Source: Symbiodinium sp. CCMP2592 (Eukaryota; Sar; Dinophyceae; Suessiales; Symbiodiniaceae). Taken from it: 64,000 bases of DNA. Shown here piece by piece: positions 32,425 through 44,330 of the stretch. Below the pieces are notes generated by a model. It was not told the origin of the DNA, did no database searches, and saw only the letters and a list, made by a program, of their open reading frames with translations. The stretch lies in assembly GCA_905221615.1 (NCBI GenBank), contig CAJNDT010003446.1, positions 732,180 to 796,179 of the forward strand, in the 5' to 3' direction. Position 1 is the first letter of the stretch; every line of letters starts with the position of its first letter. Position numbers and translations under genes: made by a program.

Positions 32425-34945
32425 ATGAAGCTGCTGACCTGGACGCTCGCTGCTCTGGGAGTCGTCCAGCTGAGGGCTGCAGGACGGGGCGCTGGGAAGG
32501 GCCGAGCCTTCTTAACTGCCGCTGTTTGCTAGGCCAGTGCTTGTCGTCTCCCTCTTTTCTGCTCTCGTGCAAAGCCCTCCTGCAGGACATCAGAAACTGG
32601 CAGTCGTCCGCGTGTTCTCAACTGACGAGGAGGTCCAGTTGCTCGAGGAAAGTGGCCCAGCTTGGGGACGGACGAGTCCATGCGCTGTCAAGTCGAACAT
32701 GAGCGACATCGATCTGATTTTGGTTTACAGCAAGGACTTGGCTTCGAACCCCACGGCCCTCCAGGTCGTTACGGATCTGGAGAACGGCTTTCAGAAGTAT
32801 ATGGACATGCAGAACTACAACTCCTCCAACGTGACCACGGGTACGTCATACGACTGGATGAAGTGCTTCTCGGGTATCCACCACATGTCAGCCATGTTGA
32901 ACCCAGAGCAAGACGTCTATGACAACCGAGGCTACACTACCAACAAGCATTGGGTCTCCGGTCCCAACGCCGTGTTTTCCAAGATCATGACCGAGATGTT
33001 CAGTGCAGAGCCTGCCGACATGTACGACACCTTCTTCCTGATGGAGATGGATGCCGTTCCCATCAAGAGCCATTGGCTTGACCAGTTCGAGACCGAGGCC
33101 CATGAGATGGCGGACAACAACATGGCCGTCCGCGGGAGCCAGTACCTGGGTGACAAGTGGGATCTCTTCAAATCGATGATGCCAAAGTACTTGGTGGAGC
33201 ACATCAATGGCAATGCCATGTACAACCTGAAGCATCCTTGGACCAAGGCCGTGTACGACGCGTTCCGCAGCATGGACGACGGCAGCATGATGGAAGAGAT
33301 GGCTTTCGACGTAGCCTTTGCAATGATTACCATGGATGCCATGTCTGGGAACAGCAGTGAGTTTGCTGCCGCCTGGGCCGCGGCAGGGGGCAACAGCCAA
33401 ACCTACAACTGGGACTCGATGCTGGTGGGCAACTATGCCAACACGCTTCTGAACAGCAGCTTTGAGTTCCCAACGTACATCCGCCATGGCTCGAGCAAGA
33501 ACCTGTTCGAGAATCTGGCAGATGAGCACGTGACCCTGGGCGTGGCAATGTTCGATCATCAGGGGCACTTCAAGGACACCGTTCCCACGCACCATCCCTT
33601 CAAGAAGATCCTGACTCTCACCTATTTCCCGCAGCCGAACATGACGGAGACGGTTCAGACACCGGTGGGCAATGTGACCATGATGACGCAGGCGGCCACG
33701 GCGGAGCCTTTCTATCATCTCTGCGAGACCGCCAAGCTTGTAGACACGAAATGGTTCGCCCTCACGGACAACTACCACATCATCAAGGCTCCGGTGAGTG
33801 TTCTGATGGACGCTGACGAAAAGCCAGTGCTGCCCTACGTGCTCAGGAACTCCAAGTACTGCGGCGAACGCCCGAATTGCGAGGCTTCTATGCTGCAGGC
33901 AGAGGGTCTCTTCAGCATCACACTGAACTACCATCATGACAAGTACGAGGTTCTGTACAAGACCGAGGATGCTAAGAAGTTCTGCGATGCATGGGACCTC
34001 GCAACATCAGGCACGGCAGCTGCGTCGTGGAGCAATTGCAGCTTGTCCTTCGGCCCAACTGGCGATGACTACATCGCCTGGAAGATCAGCGTGGACCAGA
34101 ACATCACCGAAGAGTTCACCCCAAAGGACAAGACGCGCTATGGCTGGAGAGCCTGGACCAGCCTCTGGAATCCGGCCCCAGTGGATGCCCGCGAGTGCAC
34201 GCCGATGCTGTACGGCCCCAAGGAGTACCTGGAAACGCTCGGCAACATCTCCAAGTGCGCGGTCGACTATGTGGAGAATGCCGGCGCATGTGAAGCAGAT
34301 GCCGCGTGTGAGTGGAAGGCCATGTTCGAGTCTGGCGTGTGCCTTCAGGATCCCAAGAGCGTCACCACGACGACAACGCTGGAGGGAACAGTCTACAGCA
34401 CCATCGAAGTCACGTTGCCACTCACCGTGGACGATGCAGCGGCGATCCTCAACAACGACACCGTGCAGAATGCCATGAAGCAAGGCTTTGCGGATGCGAT
34501 GGATGTGGACGTGGAGGATGTGATGCTGGAGATCCAAGCAGCACGACGTCTGAGCTCTCCGACACGGAAGCTTCAGACGGAGCTGTTGGCTGTGTTTTCC
34601 GTGATCATGGAAAGCCTCGACGAGGCCATCGTGAAACAGGTCGAAATCGAGACCGTGTCCCTGGATGCAACCAACCGCGCCATCGCCAGTGCCGTCGCAG
34701 CTGCGGGCTTCTCGGGCTCCGTGGAGGTGACTGGCAAGACCACCATGCGAGTGCCTGCGCCGACAACCACGACGACCACCACGAGCACCGAAGCCAGCAA
34801 CACCACCACCAGTACCACGGACGGAGGTGACGACGGCGATGCCGGCGACGATGGCGACGACGGTGACGAGGAACCGCCCAGCTCGGCAATCACCAAGACT
34901 GCCTCTTCTGTGCTGGGACTCCTCGTACTGTTGGGCTGGGCCTAA
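32425..34945 (+). CDS. Secreted, possibly GPI-anchored protein with glycosyltransferase-like region, copy 1
   Basis: Two exons, 32425-32482 and 32586-34945, encode 805 aa. Exon 1 is a classic signal peptide (MKLLTWTLAALGVVQLRAA); Gly20 spans the junction. Residues 25-270 resemble a GT-A glycosyltransferase: a DLILVY strand, then FFLMEMDAVPIKSHWLDQF (165-187, Glu173-x-Asp175 as a candidate metal or sugar-nucleotide motif), then INGNAMY (226-232). A Cys-rich segment follows (Cys557, 577, 588, 594, 605). Residues 619-740 resemble the small domain common in dinoflagellate surface proteins, with its usual RRLSS end. A Thr-rich stretch (744-765), an acidic Gly-Asp stretch and the tail SVLGLLVLLGWA follow, consistent with a GPI-attachment signal. 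More than eight N-glycosylation sequons fit secretion. Ala671 distinguishes this copy. The glycosyltransferase assignment is motif-level only; enzymatic activity is unproven. Confidence 0.85.
32483..32585 (+). other. GA-AG intron in array copy 1
   Basis: 103 bp. The exon/intron and intron/exon boundaries both read CTGCAG|GAC, so the intron is bracketed by a direct repeat and starts with GA. Removing it joins the signal peptide in frame to the main exon. In-frame stops and unlike sequence inside argue against readthrough. Confidence 0.75.
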
Positions 34946-36031
34946 GGCCTAAGCATCCGCTAGGACCAGGAGGGGAGCAGGGGCAGGGGCGCCCGAGTTT
35001 TTCCGACGGGCTGGAAGTCCCAATAGCGCGAGCAGCCCGCCGCTTTACTGTAGTGTCTTCTGATGGGGTGAATGGCCCCGCACCAATTTTGTCACAGAGC
35101 TTGATCCGGGTCCTGACCATCAAGGCCAGTAGCGAGCTCTAACTCTCTAACTCAAGCCGATACAGCAATACCGATGCTGGCAGGCACACCTGGCACGACG
35201 GAGGGCGCACTAGATGCGCACTCACACGACGAAGCATGCCATTTTGCAGGAGGCCCGTAAAGGCAAAGCCTACGGCCTACAGCGACCGAGACTTCCCGGC
35301 GGGGGCAGGTGAAGGAAACAGTGCCGAGCAGTTCGCCGAAGCGCTGAGGCTGTTTATCGCTGTCTGTCGCTATACACAGACCTCATCATGCCTGCATGGG
35401 TTGTTTCTCTAAGAGCTCACGGTTGGTCGGCATGTGTCGGAAGTGCCCAGGCTGAGCCATCGGAGTTGCAGGATCAGCTGCGGCGCACCCCGAGAACAAC
35501 TGCAGAGGACTTGCCCGAAGCGTGCAGCCGTGTCTCTGTTTGTTCCATCTTTGTGCCCAAACCTTCTGTACACCATGTGGGGTTCTTACATTTGCAGGAA
35601 GGAGAGCTGGTAAGCTTGCATGTACGGGCGCGCGCAGGCTAGCGTTCCCCGGCAAAGCATTCTGCCAGTGCTCCCGAGTCCGACTGAACCCCGCTAGTGT
35701 AGTACTTGGGGGAAGGAGTTTTGTCCTGCTGTCTCCTTGTGGTCGTCAGTGGTCGTCGTGGCGTGGCGGTCCTCGTGGTCTTATTGGGGATCTATCACTG
35801 TTTGGGGAGCCACGCTGGCATAGTGCTTTTTTTGCAGGCCTCGTGAGGAGATGCCACGCCATCTAGCGGTTCAGCAAGTTTCTCGTCGCCCGAGACTTGG
35901 CCGTGCACATGCTGTACTAGGCGTCTCATGGATGCATGAGTGTTCGACCTGCCACGCCTTTCACAAGCACCGCAAGCTCGACGACATGATGCAACAATCG
36001 AGTCGTATCTTCGAACCTTCTCTTGCTGCAG
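34946..36031. other. Array spacer 1-2
   Basis: 3' UTR and intergenic DNA, very similar to the second spacer. An ORF at 35388-35642 is cut by a stop in the next copy (GCAGGAAGGAG versus GCAGTAGTGAG), so it is not conserved coding sequence. The right end is pyrimidine-rich before the AG at 36030-36031. Confidence 0.65.
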
Positions 36032-36081
36032 CGTTTGCTGCTCAAGCGCTGCTCTCCGAGTCCTACCCTCCCGTGACAGCC

Positions 36082-38596
36082 ATGAAGCTGCTGACCTGGA
36101 CACTCGCTGCTCTGGGAGTCGTCCAGCTGAGGGCTGCAGGACGGGGCGCTGGGAAGGGCCGAGCCTTCTTCATTGCCGCTGTTTGCTAGGCCAGTGCTTG
36201 TCGTCTCCCTCTTTCTCGTGCAGAGCCCTTCTGCAGGACATCAGAAACTGGCAGTCGTCCGCGTGTTCTCAACTGACGAGGAGGTCCAGCTGCTCGAGGA
36301 AAGTGGCCCAGCTTGGGGACGGACGAGTCCATGCGCTGTCAAGTCGAACATGAGCGACATCGATCTCATTTTGGTTTACAGCAAGGACTTGGCTTCGAAC
36401 CCTACGGCCCTCCAGGTCGTTACGGATCTGGAGAACGGCTTTCAGAAGTATATGGACATGCAGAATTACAACTCCTCGAACGTGACCACGGGTACGTCAT
36501 ACGACTGGATGAAGTGCTTCTCGGGTATCCACCACATGTCAGCCATGTTGAACCCAGAGCAAGACGTCTATGACAACCGAGGCTACACTACCAACAAGCA
36601 TTGGGTCTCCGGTCCCAATGCGGTCTTTTCCAAGATCATGACCGAGATGTTCAGTGCCGAGCCTGCCGACATGTACGACACCTTCTTCCTGATGGAGATG
36701 GATGCCGTTCCCATCAAGAGCCATTGGCTTGACCAGTTCGAGACCGAGGCCCATGAGATGGCGGACAACAACATGGCCGTCCGTGGGAGCCAGTACCTGG
36801 GTGACAAGTGGGATCTCTTCAAATCGATGATGCCAAAGTACTTGGTGGAGCACATCAATGGCAATGCCATGTACAACCTGAAGCATCCTTGGACCAAGGC
36901 CGTGTACGACGCGTTCCGCAGCATGGACGACGGCAGCATGATGGAAGAGATGGCTTTCGACGTGGCCTTTGCAATGATTACCATGGATGCCATGTCTGGG
37001 AACAGCAGTGAGTTTGCTGCCGCCTGGGCCGCGGCAGGGGGCAACAGCCAAACCTACAACTGGGACTCGATGCTGGTGGGCAACTATGCCAACACGCTTC
37101 TGAACAGCAGCTTTGAGTTCCCAACGTACATCCGCCATGGCTCGAGCAAGAACCTGTTCGAGAATCTGGCAGATGAGCACGTGACCCTGGGCGTGGCAAT
37201 GTTCGATCATCAGGGGCACTTCAAGGACACCGTTCCCACGCACCATCCCTTCAAGAAGATCCTGACACTCACCTATTTCCCGCAGCCGAACATGACTGAG
37301 ACGGTTCAGACACCGGTGGGCAATGTGACCATGATGACGCAGGCGGCCACGGCGGAGCCTTTCTATCATCTCTGCGAGACCGCCAAGCTTGTAGACACGA
37401 AATGGTTCGCCCTCACGGACAACTACCACATCATCAAGGCTCCGGTGAGTGTTTTGATGGACGCTGACGAAAAGCCAGTGCTGCCCTACGTGCTCAGGAA
37501 CTCCAAGTACTGCGGCGAACGCCCGAATTGCGAGGCTTCTATGCTGCAGGCAGAGGGTCTCTTCAGCATCACACTGAACTACCATCATGACAAGTACGAG
37601 GTTCTGTACAAGACCGAGGATGCTAAGAAGTTCTGCGATGCATGGGACCTCGCAACATCAGGCACGGCAGCTGCGTCGTGGAGCAATTGCAGCTTGTCCT
37701 TCGGCCCAACTGGCGATGACTACATCGCCTGGAAGATCAGCGTGGACCAGAACATCACCGAAGAGTTCACCCCAAAGGACAAGACGCGCTATGGCTGGAG
37801 AGCCTGGACCAGCCTCTGGAATCCGGCCCCAGTGGATGCCCGCGAGTGCACGCCGATGCTGTACGGCCCCAAGGAGTACCTGGAAACGCTCGGCAACATC
37901 TCCAAGTGCGCGGTCGACTATGTGGAGAATGCCGGCGCATGTGAAGCAGATGCCGCGTGTGAGTGGAAGGCCATGTTCGAGTCTGGCGTGTGCCTTCAGG
38001 ATCCCAAGAGCGTCACCACGACGACAACGCTGGAGGGAACAGTCTACAGCACCATCGAAGTCACGTTGCCACTCACCGTGGACGATGCAGCGGCGATCCT
38101 CAACAACGACACCGTGCAGAATGCCATGAAGCAAGGCTTTGCGGATGCGATGGATGTGGACGTGGAGGATGTGATGCTGGAGATCCAAACAGCACGACGT
38201 CTGAGCTCTCCGACGCGGAAGCTTCAGACGGAGCTGTTGGCTGTGTTTTCCGTGATCATGGAAAGCCTCGACGAGGCCATCGTGAAACAGGTCGAAATCG
38301 AGACCGTGTCCCTGGATGCAACCAACCGCGCCATCGCCAGTGCCGTTGCAGCTGCGGGCTTCTCGGGCTCCGTGGAGGTGACTGGCAAGACCACCATGCG
38401 AGTGCCTGCGCCGACAACCACGACGACCACCACGAGCACCGAAGCCAGCAATACCACCACCAGTACCACGGACGGCGGTGACGACGGCGATGCCGGCGAC
38501 GATGGCGACGACGGTGACGAGGAACCGCCCAGCTCGGCAATCACCAAGACTGCCTCTTCTGTGCTGGGACTCCTCGTACTGTTGGGCTGGGCCTAA
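36082..38596 (+). CDS. Secreted, possibly GPI-anchored protein with glycosyltransferase-like region, copy 2
   Basis: Exons 36082-36139 and 36237-38596, 805 aa, with the same signal peptide, domains and tail as copy 1. The only amino-acid difference from copy 1 that I found is Thr instead of Ala at residue 671. Silent changes are more numerous (for example AATGCGGTC for AACGCCGTG in the Asn-Ala-Val codons near residue 147), which points to purifying selection or conversion rather than neglect. Start chosen as in copy 1: ATG in GCCATGAAG context, 50 bp behind the presumed acceptor. The open frame running back into the intron (to 36173) is not a real N-terminus, because it would lack the signal peptide. 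Confidence 0.85.
36140..36236 (+). other. GA-AG intron in array copy 2
   Basis: 97 bp with the same CTGCAG|GAC at both boundaries. A deletion in the pyrimidine-rich part makes it shorter than copy 1. Confidence 0.75.
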
Positions 38597-39674
38597 GGCC
38601 TAAGCATCCGCTAGGACCAGGAGGGGAGCAGGGGCAGGGGCGCCCGATTTTTTCCGACGGGCTGGAAGTCCCAATAGCGCGAGCAGCCCGCCGCTTTACT
38701 GTAGTGTCTTCTGATGGGGTGAATGGCCCCGCACCAATTTTGTCACAGAGCTTGATCCGGGTCCTGACCATCAAGGCCAGTAGCGAGCTCTAACTCTCTA
38801 ACTCAAGCCGAAACAGCAATACCGATGCTGGCAGGCACACCTGGCACGACGGAGGGCGCACTAGATGCGCACTCGCACGACGAAGCATGCCATTTTGCAG
38901 GAGGCCCGTAAAGGCAAAGCCTACGGCCTACAGCGACCGAGACTTCCCGGCGGGGGCAGGTGAAGGAAACAGTGCCGAGCAGTCCGCTGAAGTGCTGAGG
39001 CTGTTTATCGCTGTCTGTCGCTATTCACAGGCCTCATCATGCCTGCATGGGTTGTTTCTCTAAGAGCTCACGGTTGGTCGGCATGTGTCGGAAGTGCCCA
39101 GGCTGAGCCATCGGAGTTGCAGGATCAGCTGCGACGCACCCCAGGAACACCTGCAGAGGACTTGCCCGAAGCGTGCAGCCGTGTCTCTGTTTGTTCCATC
39201 TTTGTCCCCAAACATTCTGTACACCATGCGGGGTTCCTACATTTGCAGTAGTGAGAGCTGGTTAGCTTGCATGTACGGGCGCGTGCAGGCCAGCGTTCCC
39301 CGGCAAAGCATTCTGGCAGTGCTCCCGAATCCGACCGAACCCCCCTACTGTAGCACTTGGGGGAACGAGTTTTGTCCTGCTGTCTCCTTGTGGTCGTTAG
39401 TGGTCGTCGTGGCGGTCCTGGTGGTCTTATTGGAGATCTATCACTGTTTGGGGAGCCACGCTGGCATAGTGCTTTTTTTGCACGCCGCGTGAGGAGATGC
39501 CACGCCATCTACTGTAGCGGTTCATCAAGTTTCTCGTCGCCCGAGACTTGGCCGTGCACATGCTGTACTAGGCGTCTCATGAATGCATTAGTGTTCGACC
39601 TGCCACGCCTTTCACAAGCACCGCAAGCTCGACGACATGATGCAACAGTCGGGTCGAACCTTCTCTTGCTGCAG
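38597..39674. other. Array spacer 2-3
   Basis: Aligns with the first spacer, with scattered substitutions and small indels, including loss of TTCGTATC-like sequence before the acceptor. No conserved coding. Confidence 0.65.
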
Positions 39675-39723
39675 CGTTTGCTGCTCAAGCGCTGCTCTCC
39701 GAGTCCTACCCTCCGTGACAGCC

Positions 39724-42231
39724 ATGAAGCTGCTGACCTGGACACTCGCTGCTCTGGGAGTCGTCCAGCTGAGGGCTGCAGGACGGGGCGCTGGGAAGGG
39801 CCGAGCCTTCTTAATTGCCGCTGTTTGCTAGGCCAGTGCTTGTCGTCTCCCTCTTTTCTGCACTCCTGCAGGACATCAGAAACTGGCAGTCGTCCGCGTG
39901 TTCTCAACTGACGAGGAGGTCCAGTTGCTCGAGGAAAGTGGCCCAGCTTGGGGACGGACGAGTCCATGCGCTGTCAAGTCGAACATGAGCGACATCGATC
40001 TGATTTTGGTTTACAGCAAGGACTTGGCTTCGAACCCTACGGCCCTCCAGGTCGTTACGGATCTGGAGAACGGCTTTCAGAAGTATATGGACATGCAGAA
40101 CTACAACTCCTCGAACGTGACCACGGGTACGTCATACGACTGGATGAAGTGCTTCTCGGGTATCCACCACATGTCAGCCATGTTGAACCCAGAGCAAGAC
40201 GTCTATGACAACCGAGGCTACACCACCAACAAGCATTGGGTCTCCGGTCCCAATGCGGTCTTTTCCAAGATCATGACCGAGATGTTCAGTGCCGAGCCTG
40301 CCGACATGTACGACACCTTCTTCCTGATGGAGATGGATGCCGTTCCCATCAAGAGCCATTGGCTTGACCAGTTCGAGACCGAGGCCCATGAGATGGCGGA
40401 CAACAACATGGCCGTCCGCGGGAGCCAGTACCTGGGTGACAAGTGGGATCTCTTCAAATCGATGATGCCAAAGTACTTGGTGGAGCACATCAATGGCAAT
40501 GCCATGTACAACCTGAAGCATCCTTGGACCAAGGCCGTGTACGACGCGTTCCGCAGCATGGACGACGGCAGCATGATGGAAGAGATGGCTTTCGACGTGG
40601 CCTTTGCAATGATTACCATGGATGCCATGTCTGGGAACAGCAGTGAGTTTGCTGCCGCCTGGGCCGCGGCAGGGGGCAACAGCCAAACCTACAACTGGGA
40701 CTCGATGCTGGTGGGCAACTATGCCAACACGCTTCTGAACAGCAGCTTTGAGTTCCCAACGTACATCCGCCATGGCTCGAGCAAGAACCTCTTCGAGAAT
40801 CTGGCAGATGAGCACGTGACCCTGGGCGTGGCAATGTTCGATCATCAGGGGCACTTCAAGGACACCGTTCCCACGCACCATCCCTTCAGGAAGATCCTGA
40901 CACTCACCTATTTCCCGCAGCCGAACATGACTGAGACGGTTCAGACACCGGGGGGCAATGTGACCATGATGACGCAGGCGGCCACGGCGGAGCCTTTCTA
41001 TCATCTTTGCGAGACCGCCAAGCTTGTAGACACGAAATGGTTCGCCCTCACGGACAACTACCACATCATCAAGGCTCCGGTGAGTGTTTTGATGGACGCT
41101 GACGAAAAGCCAGTGCTGCCCTACGTGCTCAGGAACTCCAAGTACTGCGGCGAACGCCCGAATTGCGAGGCTTCTATGCTGCAGGCAGAGGGTCTCTTCA
41201 GCATCACGCTGAACTACCATCATGACAAGTACGAGGTTCTGTACAAGACCGAGGATGCTAAGAAGTTCTGCGATGCATGGGACCTCGCAACATCAGGCAC
41301 GGCAGCTGCGTCGTGGAGCAATTGCAGCTTGTCCTTCGGCCCAACTGGCGATGACTACATCGCCTGGAAGATCAGCGTGGACCAGAACATCACCGAAGAG
41401 TTCACCCCAAAGGACAAGACGCGCTATGGCTGGAGAGCCTGGACCAGCCTCTGGAATCCGGCCCCAGTGGATGCCCGCGAGTGCACGCCGATGCTGTACG
41501 GCCCCAAGGAGTACCTGGAAACGCTCGGCAACATCTCCAAGTGCGCGGTCGACTATGTGGAGAATGCCGGCGCATGTGAAGCAGATGCCGCGTGTGAGTG
41601 GAAGGCCATGTTCGAGTCTGGCGTGTGCCTTCAGGATCCCAAGAGCGTCACCACGACGACAACGCTGGAGGGAACAGTCTACAGCACCATCGAAGTCACG
41701 TTGCCACTCACCGTGGACGATGCAGCGGCGATCCTCAACAACGACACCGTGCAGAATGCCATGAAGCAAGGCTTTGCGGATGCGATGGATGTGGACGTGG
41801 AGGATGTGATGCTGGAGATCCAAACAGCACGACGTCTGAGCTCTCCGACGCGGAAGCTTCAGACGGAGCTGTTGGCTGTGTTTTCCGTGATCATGGAAAG
41901 CCTCGACGAGGCCATCGTGAAACAGGTCGAAATCGAGACCGTGTCCCTGGATGCAACCAACCGCGCCATCGCCAGTGCCGTTGCAGCTGCGGGCTTCTCG
42001 GGCTCCGTGGAGGTGACTGGCAAGACCACCATGCGAGTGCCTGCGCCGACAACCACGACGACCACCACGAGCACCGAAGCCAGCAATACCACCACCAGTA
42101 CCACGGACGGCGGTGACGACGGCGATGCCGGCGACGATGGCGACGACGGTGACGAGGAACCGCCCAGCTCGGCAATCACCAAGACTGCCTCTTCTGTGCT
42201 GGGACTCCTCGTACTGTTGGGCTGGGCCTAA
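39724..42231 (+). CDS. Secreted, possibly GPI-anchored protein with glycosyltransferase-like region, copy 3
   Basis: Exons 39724-39781 and 39872-42231, again 805 aa with identical architecture. Differs from copy 2 by Arg for Lys359 and Gly for Val380, and shares Thr671 with copy 2, so copies 2 and 3 are the closer pair. One base is missing from the 5' leader (CCCTCCGTG versus CCCTCCCGTG), which does not affect the protein. No broken copy exists in the array, so all three may be expressed. The EMDAVP motif and the C-terminal hydrophobic tail are intact. Confidence 0.85.
39782..39871 (+). other. GA-AG intron in array copy 3
   Basis: 90 bp, the shortest of the three, with CTGCAG|GAC retained at both boundaries. 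Confidence 0.75.
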
Positions 42232-42832
42232 GGCCTAAGCATCCGCTAGGACCAGGAGGGGAGCAGGGGCAGGGGCGCCCGATTTTTTCCGACGGGCTGG
42301 AAGTCCCAATAGCGCGAGCAGCCCGCCGCTTTACTGTAGTGTCTTCTGATGGGGTGAATGGCCCCGCACCAATTTTGTCACAGAGCTTGATCCGGGTCCT
42401 GACCATCAAGGCCAGTAGCGAGCTCTAACTCTCTAACTCAAGCCGATACAGCAATACCGATGCTGGCAGGCACACCTGGCACGACGGAGGGCGCACTAGA
42501 TGCGCACTCGCACGACGAAGCATGCCATTTTGCAGGAGGCCCGTAAAGGCAAAGCCTACGGCCTACAGCGACCGAGACTTCCCGGCGGGGGCAGGTGAAG
42601 GAAACAGTGCCGAGCAGTCCGCTGAAGTGCTGAGGCTGTTTGCTCGTCGTTATTCGCAGGCCTCATTGTGCAACATTTTTTTTTGACGTGTTTGAGGCCT
42701 CGTTCTGCACTGTGCTGTGCCTTGGAGTCTTTTGTCGTCCTTTTCAACCGCCCGTTGTTGGCCCAGGCTACGCTGCTGAACATCGGAACAGCTGAGCTGG
42801 ACCTGCATCACAGGACCTGGCCGCGTCAGGGG
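42232..42832. other. Array 3' flank and edge
   Basis: Matches the spacers to about 42666, then becomes unrelated (CATTTTTTTTTGACG). No gene. Confidence 0.6.
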
Positions 42833-42976
42833 ATGTGTGCTTTGTTTGCGCTGCTTTGTTTCCGGGCTGCGGCCGTAGCTGTACATCCTCAAGAGGTCGT
42901 CTTTGCAACAAACTCTCATCTCTCTTTTGACAGCTGTAGGCAGCAAGGCACATTGCGGTCCACTGGCTTGGCGTGA
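42833..42976 (+). CDS. Possible signal-peptide exon downstream of the array
   Basis: ATG followed by MCALFALLCFRAAAVAVHPQ, a plausible signal peptide, and an open frame to a stop 47 codons later. The array genes also put their signal peptide on a separate small exon, so this could be the first exon of another secreted protein, but no downstream exon was found. Could be chance. Confidence 0.25.
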   Translation: MCALFALLCFRAAAVAVHPQEVVFATNSHLSFDSCRQQGTLRSTGLA

Positions 42977-44115
42977 GAGCGGCGTCGGGGTTTGCTGCAA
43001 AGTTTGTATCCCAGCTTGACTGCAGCACTGCCGCCAGTCTGCGAGCACATTTCACAAGGACCTGGCGCGTGTCGTGGGAGCCTGCTCGGTGGTCGCAGGT
43101 CGGCCCGCCCGAGGCCATCCTCTTGTCGTGTGGGTGTAGTCAAGCGTATGTTTGTAGGTACGGGTGTGCGTAAGTACATATCGTACATATGTAGGTATGT
43201 AAGTATGTAGGTATGAATTTTATGTCTGTATGTATGCATTTGGCATATATGGATTGCCCAACTCTTCCTGGGCGTCCGCAGGCCGGATTGCCGCATCCTC
43301 CAAAATCCAGTCATTGAGCAGGAGTTCGCCAAAGTGCCAATGTGTTGCCTTGCTGCGTACCTGCTCGTCGGAAAAAAAGGAGCGATCGTGTCCGTGCCTG
43401 TGCGAAGGGCCTGCAGTGGTACTTATAGAGTTTTCATGATTTTGATGCACACTGGACGACGCCTGGAGTTTCTGCGTAGCCCTTGACGCAGGAGAGAGTA
43501 GGCAGTCTTCTGGGTACAGCTAGCACCTAGTATCTATGTAAAGTAGCATGAAGAGACTAAAGAAGTCGTAGGAGTCGTATCCTGGAGTTCCGGACGAGCA
43601 GAGATTATTCGAAAAGCGACCTCCCAACCGGCCTAAGACTCTTGGCCCAAGCACCCCTTCCTTTCCTGGAACGCAGGCTTGCCAAGAAGCCCATGACCTG
43701 TATGACCCGGCCCAGGTCAGCATTGAGGGGAACCTCGAGACACGTCCTCCCCAGAAAGGGTGCCTTCCTCCTCTCTGCCTTAGGGTTCAGGTTAGGGCCG
43801 GTTCGGGGGGTACCTTCCTCCTCCGTTGCTCTTTTGAGCGTTCGTGGCCGGAGGGCTGGAACGTTGAACAAGTCGTCTTATTTGGGATGCTTGCAAGTGA
43901 TGCTCATGGTTGGGAGTCTCTGCACCAGCCATAGCCGCAGGAGCGATATGTCAACATGCCGCATTGTGCTCTTTGCAATGTGAGCGCTTCAGGGGTTTGC
44001 AATTCTTCAACCCCAAACCCCAAACCCCCGTCGCGTGGGCATAGATCCTGGCCATGCGAGAGGGAAAAATCACCGTCGTCCGAGGCCCACCGGCTGTGAC
44101 TAGCGATGCCGCTCA
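42977..44115. other. Gene-poor stretch
   Basis: TATG-type repeats at about 43160-43245. A minus-strand frame (43605-43871) and a plus-strand frame (43642-43983) overlap, and neither is convincing. Confidence 0.35.
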
Positions 44116-44116
44116 T

Positions 44117-44183
<67 letters not shown>

Positions 44184-44255
44184 CAGTAGCATGAGTAAAA
44201 GAAGCAGTAGCAGAAGCAGTAGCAGTAGTCGTCGTCGTGGTAGTAGTAGTGGTAG

Positions 44256-44312
<57 letters not shown>

Positions 44313-44330
44313 TGGTAGTAGTAACGGTAG
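44116..44330. repeat. TAG and CAG trinucleotide tracts
   Basis: (TAG)n at about 44116-44182 and an uninterrupted (CAG)n of about 18 units at 44258-44310, joined by mixed triplets. Poly-Ser, poly-Ala and poly-Leu frames are artefacts. Confidence 0.95.

Larger units (their letters stand above)
32375..42666 (+). repeat. Three-copy head-to-tail gene array
   Basis: The units start at 32375, 36032 and 39675 (CGTTTGCTGCTCAAG in all three), so the periods are about 3657 and 3643 bp. Each unit holds a ~50-bp leader, a 58-bp signal-peptide exon, a 90-103-bp intron, a 2360-bp exon and a similar 3' flank. The third unit stops matching at about 42666, so it lacks the rear ~650 bp of the spacer. Confidence 0.95.

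Noticed and set aside
32888-33937. 349-aa minus-strand ORFs repeated in each array copy (also 36539-37588, 40174-41223)
   Set aside because: They lie wholly antisense to the 805-aa exon. GC-ending codons on the sense strand create long antisense frames, and their conservation follows from the array itself.
35388-35642. Spacer ORF in the array
   Set aside because: The next spacer has an in-frame stop (39249-39251) at the aligned position, and codon use is not coding-like.
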